A stretch of DNA of 8,269 nucleotides from an uncultured Nocardiopsis sp. GTDB lineage: Bacteria > Actinomycetota > Actinomycetes > Streptosporangiales > Streptosporangiaceae. Every line of letters begins with the position of its first letter. The first letter of the stretch is position 1. The notes below the pieces were generated by a model. The model searched no databases. It was given only the letters and a program-made list of their open reading frames with translations, and was not told the DNA's origin. Of the stretch, positions 5,525-8,269 are shown piece by piece. The position numbers were made by a program, and so were the translations under genes. The DNA lies in NCBI GenBank assembly GCA_937957845.1, contig CALGOD010000138.1:1-8269 (forward strand), given 5' to 3'.

Positions 5525-5560
5525 CGAGCCGGACTCCGCAACAGGGGTGGGGTCGGCTCG
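5525..5560 (-). terminator. weak candidate terminator after the IclR-type gene
   Basis: CGAGCCG (5525-5531) pairs with CGGCTCG (5554-5560) around a 22-nt loop, about 20 nt downstream of the regulator's stop codon on the minus strand. There is no U-tract. The rest of 5384-5524 holds no gene and no promoter for the reductase that I could define. Confidence 0.3.
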
Positions 5561-5580
5561 AGGCCGCGTCCTTTCGTGCC

Positions 5581-6387
5581 TCACCTCGGGCCGGTGTCGC
5601 GACGTGACACCGAGGCCAGGTCGGCCTCGATGCGTGCGGTGGTCTCCAGTAGCGCCGGCAGCAGGTCACGGCGCACGTCCTGGATCGAGGAACGGTTGGC
5701 GTGTGCGGAGACGTTCGCCGCCGCGATGACCCGGCCCGACTCGTCGCGGATGGGCGCGGCCAAGGAGCGCAGGCCCTCCTCCAGTTCCTGGTCGACGATG
5801 GCGTACCCCTGTTCGCGTACCCGTCCCAGTTCGGCGCGCAGTTCGTCGGGGTCGGTGATGGTGAAGCGGGTCAGGGGCTTGAGCTCCACCCGCTCCAGGT
5901 AGTCGTCGAGGTGGTCGTCGTCCTGTCCTGCCAGCAGCACGCGTCCCATCGAGGTGGCCGAGGCCGGAAAACGCGTCCCCACCCTGATGGCCACCGCCAT
6001 GATCCGTGAGGTCGCCACGCGCGCCACGTACAGGGCGTCGTCGCCCTCCAGGACCGACACGGAGGCGGATTCGCGCACCCGGGCCGACAGGTCCTCCAGG
6101 TGGGGCTGGGCCACGTCCGGCAGTCCGGCGGAGGCCACGTAGGCGTAGCCCAGTTCCAGTACGCGGGGTGTGAGAGAGAACAGCCTGCCGTCGGTGCGCA
6201 CGTACCCCAGGTCGGTCAGGGTGAGCAGGAAGCGGCGGGCGGCGGCTCGTGTCAGGTCGGTCTCACGCGCGACCTCGCTGAGCGTCATGGAGCGCCGTTC
6301 GGCGGAGAAGGCGCGGATGACCGTCAGTCCCCGTTCCAGGGACTGGACGAAATGGGCGCCGCGGGCCGGTTCTTCTTCGGTGGTCAT
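5581..6387 (-). CDS. pcaR: IclR-family transcriptional regulator of the beta-ketoadipate pathway (PcaR/PcaU/PobR type)
   Basis: A 268-residue DNA-binding regulator. The N-terminal winged helix-turn-helix covers about residues 12-75 (FVQSLERGLTVIRAF, then TLSEVARETDLTRAAARRFL as recognition segment, then DLGYVRTDGRLFSLTPRVLELG). The C-terminal IclR effector domain covers about 85-260, including SVLEGDDALYVARV, ASATSMGRVLLAG and the signature GYAIVDQELEEGLRSLAAPI. The long match to PcaR/PcaU/PobR-type regulators and the divergent pcaIJ genes support control by a pathway intermediate such as 3-oxoadipate or protocatechuate. ATG 6387 is chosen: AGGAAGG precedes it by 4-5 nt and family members start here. 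A longer frame from TTG 6432 would run into the operator. The regulator probably represses or activates both directions through the two 18-bp sites. The symbol is by analogy. Confidence 0.88.
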   Translation of the reverse strand: MTTEEEPARGAHFVQSLERGLTVIRAFSAERRSMTLSEVARETDLTRAAARRFLLTLTDLGYVRTDGRLFSLTPRVLELGYAYVASAGLPDVAQPHLEDLSARVRESASVSVLEGDDALYVARVATSRIMAVAIRVGTRFPASATSMGRVLLAGQDDDHLDDYLERVELKPLTRFTITDPDELRAELGRVREQGYAIVDQELEEGLRSLAAPIRDESGRVIAAANVSAHANRSSIQDVRRDLLPALLETTARIEADLASVSRRDTGPR

Positions 6388-6435
6388 ATGGCCTTCCTGG
6401 TTCGGATGTGGGGGGCGGAGCCAGGACCCCAAGGA

Positions 6436-6453
6436 ATGTTCTCATACCGAACA
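6436..6453. promoter_or_regulatory. IclR-type operator, copy 1 (regulator side)
   Basis: ATGTTCTCATACCGAACA is the exact reverse complement of copy 2 at 6517-6534. It contains the dyad TGTTC-N7-GAACA, in keeping with the GTTCG-type half-sites bound by PcaU/PobR-like IclR proteins. It lies 49 nt upstream of the regulator's ATG, so it could mediate autoregulation. Confidence 0.7.
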
Positions 6454-6477
6454 GGAGGGTCGGTTCTCGCCTTTTTC

Positions 6478-6506
6478 TTGACCCTGGTCGATGTCGGCGC
6501 TAACGT
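6478..6506 (+). promoter_or_regulatory. pcaI promoter
   Basis: TTGACC (6478-6483, 5 of 6 to consensus) and TAACGT (6501-6506, TAnnnT) are separated by 17 nt. The start site is expected near 6513, just ahead of operator copy 2, leaving an untranslated leader of about 50 nt. This also rules out the in-frame ATG at 6491 as the pcaI start. Confidence 0.7.
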
Positions 6507-6516
6507 CATACCCAGA

Positions 6517-6534
6517 TGTTCGGTATGAGAACAT
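6517..6534. promoter_or_regulatory. IclR-type operator, copy 2 (pcaI side)
   Basis: TGTTCGGTATGAGAACAT, an inverted perfect copy of 6436-6453. It lies at about +4 to +21 of the predicted pcaI transcript, a position that fits repression. Centre-to-centre distance between copies is 81 bp, with the promoter between them. A possible extra half-site GTTCTC is at 6463-6468. Confidence 0.7.
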
Positions 6535-6562
6535 ACATTCGCTATTCGAACGGAAGTGTCTC

Positions 6563-7399
6563 ATGATCGTGCCCCTGGAGGAGGCGGTACGCGAGCTCGT
6601 CCACGACGGTGACACCGTCGCCCTGGAAGGGTTCACCCATCTCATCCCCGTGGCGGCGGGGCACGAGATCATCCGCCAGGGCCTGCGCGACCTCACGTTG
6701 GTGCGGATGACGCCGGACATCGTCTACGACCAGCTCATCGGCGCCGGCTGCGCGAGCAGACTCGTCTTCTCCTGGGGAGGCAACCCCGGGGTCGGGTCGC
6801 TGCACCGTTTCCGTGACGCCGTCACCGCCTCCTGGCCCGTGCCCCTGGAGATCGAGGAGCACAGCCACGCCGGAATGGCCAACCGCTACGTCGCGGGCGC
6901 GTCCGGACTGCCCTTCGCCATCCTGCGCGGCTACAGCGGCACCGACCTGGCCGCCCACAACCCCGACATCAAGACCATCACCTGCCCCTTCAGTGGGCAG
7001 GAGCTGGCCGCCGTGTCCGCCCTCAACCCCGACGTCACGATCGTGCACGCCCAGCGCGCCGACCGGAGCGGCAACGTGCAGCTGTGGGGTATCACCGGCA
7101 TCCAGAAAGAGGCCGTCCTGGCCGCACACCGGGCCCTGGTCACCGTCGAGGAGGTCGTGGACGAGCTCGAACCCGTACCCGGCCAGGTCATCCTGCCCTC
7201 GCGTGTGGTGGACCGGGTCAGTGTCGCGACCGGAGGAGCGGCCCCCTCCTACGCCCACGGCTACTACGAGCGCGACAACGAGGCCTACCGTGCCTGGGAC
7301 GCCATCGGTCGCGACCGTGAGGCCTTCTCCGCCTGGCTCCGCGAGCTCACCGGCGAGGACGCCCCCACCGCTCCCGAATCCGTTGGGAGGAACCTGTGA
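6563..7399 (+). CDS. pcaI: 3-oxoadipate CoA-transferase, subunit A (PcaI/CatI type)
   Basis: The alpha subunit (278 aa) of the enzyme that moves CoA from succinyl-CoA to 3-oxoadipate, the penultimate step of the beta-ketoadipate pathway, in the cytoplasm. The protein closely follows the CatI/glutaconate-CoA-transferase-A type rather than the SCOT-like PcaI of P. putida. Key stretches are GDTVALEGFTHLIP (residues 16-29), GHEIIRQG (33-40), LVRMTPDIVYDQLIGAGCA (46-64), FSWGGNPGVGSLHRFRDAV (69-87), LEIEEHSHAGMANRYVAGAS (95-114) and SYAHGYYERDNEAYRAWD (229-246). The catalytic Glu is expected in subunit B, not here. ATG 6563 is chosen because GGAAG lies 6 nt upstream and because it is downstream of the promoter. 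The next gene overlaps by 4 bp, so the two subunits are translationally coupled. Confidence 0.92.
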   Translation: MIVPLEEAVRELVHDGDTVALEGFTHLIPVAAGHEIIRQGLRDLTLVRMTPDIVYDQLIGAGCASRLVFSWGGNPGVGSLHRFRDAVTASWPVPLEIEEHSHAGMANRYVAGASGLPFAILRGYSGTDLAAHNPDIKTITCPFSGQELAAVSALNPDVTIVHAQRADRSGNVQLWGITGIQKEAVLAAHRALVTVEEVVDELEPVPGQVILPSRVVDRVSVATGGAAPSYAHGYYERDNEAYRAWDAIGRDREAFSAWLRELTGEDAPTAPESVGRNL

Positions 7400-8151
7400 C
7401 CGGCACGACCTGGACCTCCGACGAGATCATGACCGTGACCGCGGCCCGTGCGCTGCGTGACGGGATGTCGTGCTTCGTCGGCATCGGACTGCCCAGCACC
7501 GCCGCCAACGTGGCCCGACGCACCCACGCGCCGGGACTGTGGATGATCTACGAGTCCGGCACCTTGGGCACCGTCCCCGACCACCTCCCGCTGTCCATCG
7601 GAGACGGGATCCTCGCCGAGACCGCCGACACCGTGGTCTCGGTCCCCGAGGTCTTCAACTACTGGTTGCAGGCCGGACGCATCGACGTCGGCTTCCTCGG
7701 CGCGGCCCAGATCGACCGGTACGCCAACATCAACACCACCGTCATCGGCGACTACACCGCCCCCAAGGTACGCCTGCCCGGAGCGGGCGGTGCGCCCGAG
7801 ATCGCCGCCTCCTGCGGTGAGGTCAATGTGATCATGCGGCACAGTCGCCGTGCCTTCGTGGAGCGGGTCGACTTCGTCACCTCGGTCGGCCACGGCTCGG
7901 GGCCCGGCGACCGCGAGCGGCTGGGTCTGCGCGGAGCCGGTCCGGTACGGGTGATCACCGACCTGGGAGTACTCGAACCCGACCCCGCCACCCGCGAGCT
8001 CGTCCTGACCTCGGTGCACCCGGGGGTGGAGGTGGGCGCGGTCCGGGAGGCGACCGGCTGGGACCTGAAGGTGTCCGAGGACCTCGCGGTCACCCCCGAG
8101 CCCTCCGACACCGAACTGTCGGTGGTGCGCTCCCTGACCGGAGCCTCATAG
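7396..8151 (+). CDS. pcaJ: 3-oxoadipate CoA-transferase, subunit B (PcaJ/CatJ type)
   Basis: The beta subunit (251 aa) of the 3-oxoadipate:succinyl-CoA transferase. It carries the presumed catalytic glutamate, E53 in WMIYESGTLG (49-58), which would form the enzyme-CoA thioester as Glu54 does in glutaconate CoA-transferase B. Other conserved parts are the Gly-rich FVGIGLPSTAANVA (27-40), VGFLGAAQIDRYANINTTVI (97-116), LPGAGGAPEIA (125-135) and VITDLGVLEPD (about 185-195). The GTG start overlaps the pcaI stop (GTGA), and GGGAGG sits 5 nt before it. The alternative, a glutaconate-type transferase in another pathway, is less likely given the strong CatI-like partner, the IclR regulator and the thiolase-like start downstream. 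Confidence 0.92.
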   Translation: MTGTTWTSDEIMTVTAARALRDGMSCFVGIGLPSTAANVARRTHAPGLWMIYESGTLGTVPDHLPLSIGDGILAETADTVVSVPEVFNYWLQAGRIDVGFLGAAQIDRYANINTTVIGDYTAPKVRLPGAGGAPEIAASCGEVNVIMRHSRRAFVERVDFVTSVGHGSGPGDRERLGLRGAGPVRVITDLGVLEPDPATRELVLTSVHPGVEVGAVREATGWDLKVSEDLAVTPEPSDTELSVVRSLTGAS

Positions 8152-8173
8152 GCCTGGAGGGCAATGGGGCCCT

Positions 8174-8195
8174 ACTGTTACCTAACAGTGTTAGG
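8174..8195. promoter_or_regulatory. two overlapping TetR-like palindromes between pcaJ and pcaF
   Basis: Two dyads share the CCTAACAG segment. CCTAACA-G-TGTTAGG (8181-8195) has perfect 7-bp arms, and ACTGTTA-CC-TAACAGT (8174-8189) also has perfect 7-bp arms. Their centres are 6.5 bp apart. They overlap a -10-like TACTGT (8173-8178), for which I found no convincing -35. The form is that of TetR-family operators. No TetR gene is in the window, and the sequence is unrelated to the IclR-type sites upstream. Confidence 0.6.
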
Positions 8196-8252
8196 AAGAA
8201 GTTCGTCCGCGGCCGGAATCCTCCCGGCCGCACAGCATCTAGGAGGTCCACG

Positions 8253-8269
8253 ATGACCGACGTCTACGT
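8253..8269 (+). CDS. pcaF: start of a probable beta-ketoadipyl-CoA thiolase (runs off the window)
   Basis: Only six residues are visible, MTDVYV (the sixth codon lacks its last base, but GTN is Val). A very good AGGAGG (8241-8246) lies 6 nt before the ATG. The opening matches the usual start of thiolases of the PcaF/acetyl-CoA acetyltransferase family (MT-[DE]-VY-[IV]-VDAVRTP). PcaF would cleave 3-oxoadipyl-CoA with CoA to succinyl-CoA and acetyl-CoA, directly following the PcaIJ step. The call rests on this short match plus gene order, so it is an inference. The 101-nt gap from pcaJ contains the TetR-like palindromes, so the gene may have its own promoter. Confidence 0.65.

Noticed and set aside
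6388..6432. Upstream extension of the IclR gene to TTG 6432
   Set aside because: ATG 6387 has a proper ribosome site and matches the usual length; the extension is Pro/Gly-rich and has no family support.
6491..6562. Upstream extension of pcaI to ATG 6491
   Set aside because: It begins upstream of the -10 element and includes the 18-bp operator. The family N-terminus fits ATG 6563.

Overview
The window comes from a very GC-rich genome. Third codon positions are strongly G/C, several genes start with GTG or TTG, Shine-Dalgarno sites are of the GGAGG type, and terminators are long GC hairpins without a U-tract. This points to an actinomycete. A Nocardiopsis/Streptomonospora/Thermobifida-like lineage is my inference from protein resemblance and from a CelR/CebR-type operator; no search was run.

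Layout, left to right. (1) 1-188: the C-terminal end of an unrecognised plus-strand protein. (2) 189-847: a gene-poor stretch ending in a promoter overlaid by two adjacent TACC/GGTA dyads. (3) 848-1606 (+): a stand-alone type II thioesterase. (4) 1623-3449 (-): a cytoplasmic GH13 alpha-glucan hydrolase, convergent with the thioesterase. Its control region (3450-3812) holds a good promoter, a perfect 14-bp LacI-family (CebR/CelR-type) operator, a roughly 330-nt structured leader and a 19-codon leader ORF. (5) 3924-4445 (+): a RimJ/RimL-type GNAT acetyltransferase that appears to be transcribed leaderless. (6) 4452-4495: a perfect 20-bp hairpin, probably a shared terminator. (7) 4505-5383 (-): an aldo/keto reductase. 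(8) 5581-6387 (-): an IclR-family regulator of the PcaR/PcaU/PobR kind, divergent from (9) 6563-8151 (+): the two subunits of 3-oxoadipate CoA-transferase (PcaI/PcaJ, CatI/CatJ type). (10) 8253 to the edge (+): the first six codons of what looks like a beta-ketoadipyl-CoA thiolase (PcaF).

The right half is the lower end of the beta-ketoadipate pathway for aromatic catabolism. PcaIJ activates 3-oxoadipate with CoA from succinyl-CoA, and PcaF would cleave it to succinyl-CoA and acetyl-CoA. The IclR regulator probably acts through two identical 18-bp sites in inverted orientation in the divergent intergenic region, one just downstream of the predicted pcaI start site. A different, TetR-like pair of overlapping palindromes lies between pcaJ and pcaF, suggesting a second control point inside the operon.

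The left half is a mix of single genes with their own control regions. No mobile elements, CRISPR arrays, tRNAs or rRNAs were seen, and I see no clearly novel multi-gene system. The most interesting material is regulatory: the GH13 leader, the nested operators before pcaF and the thioesterase, and the inverted operator pair at pcaR-pcaI.
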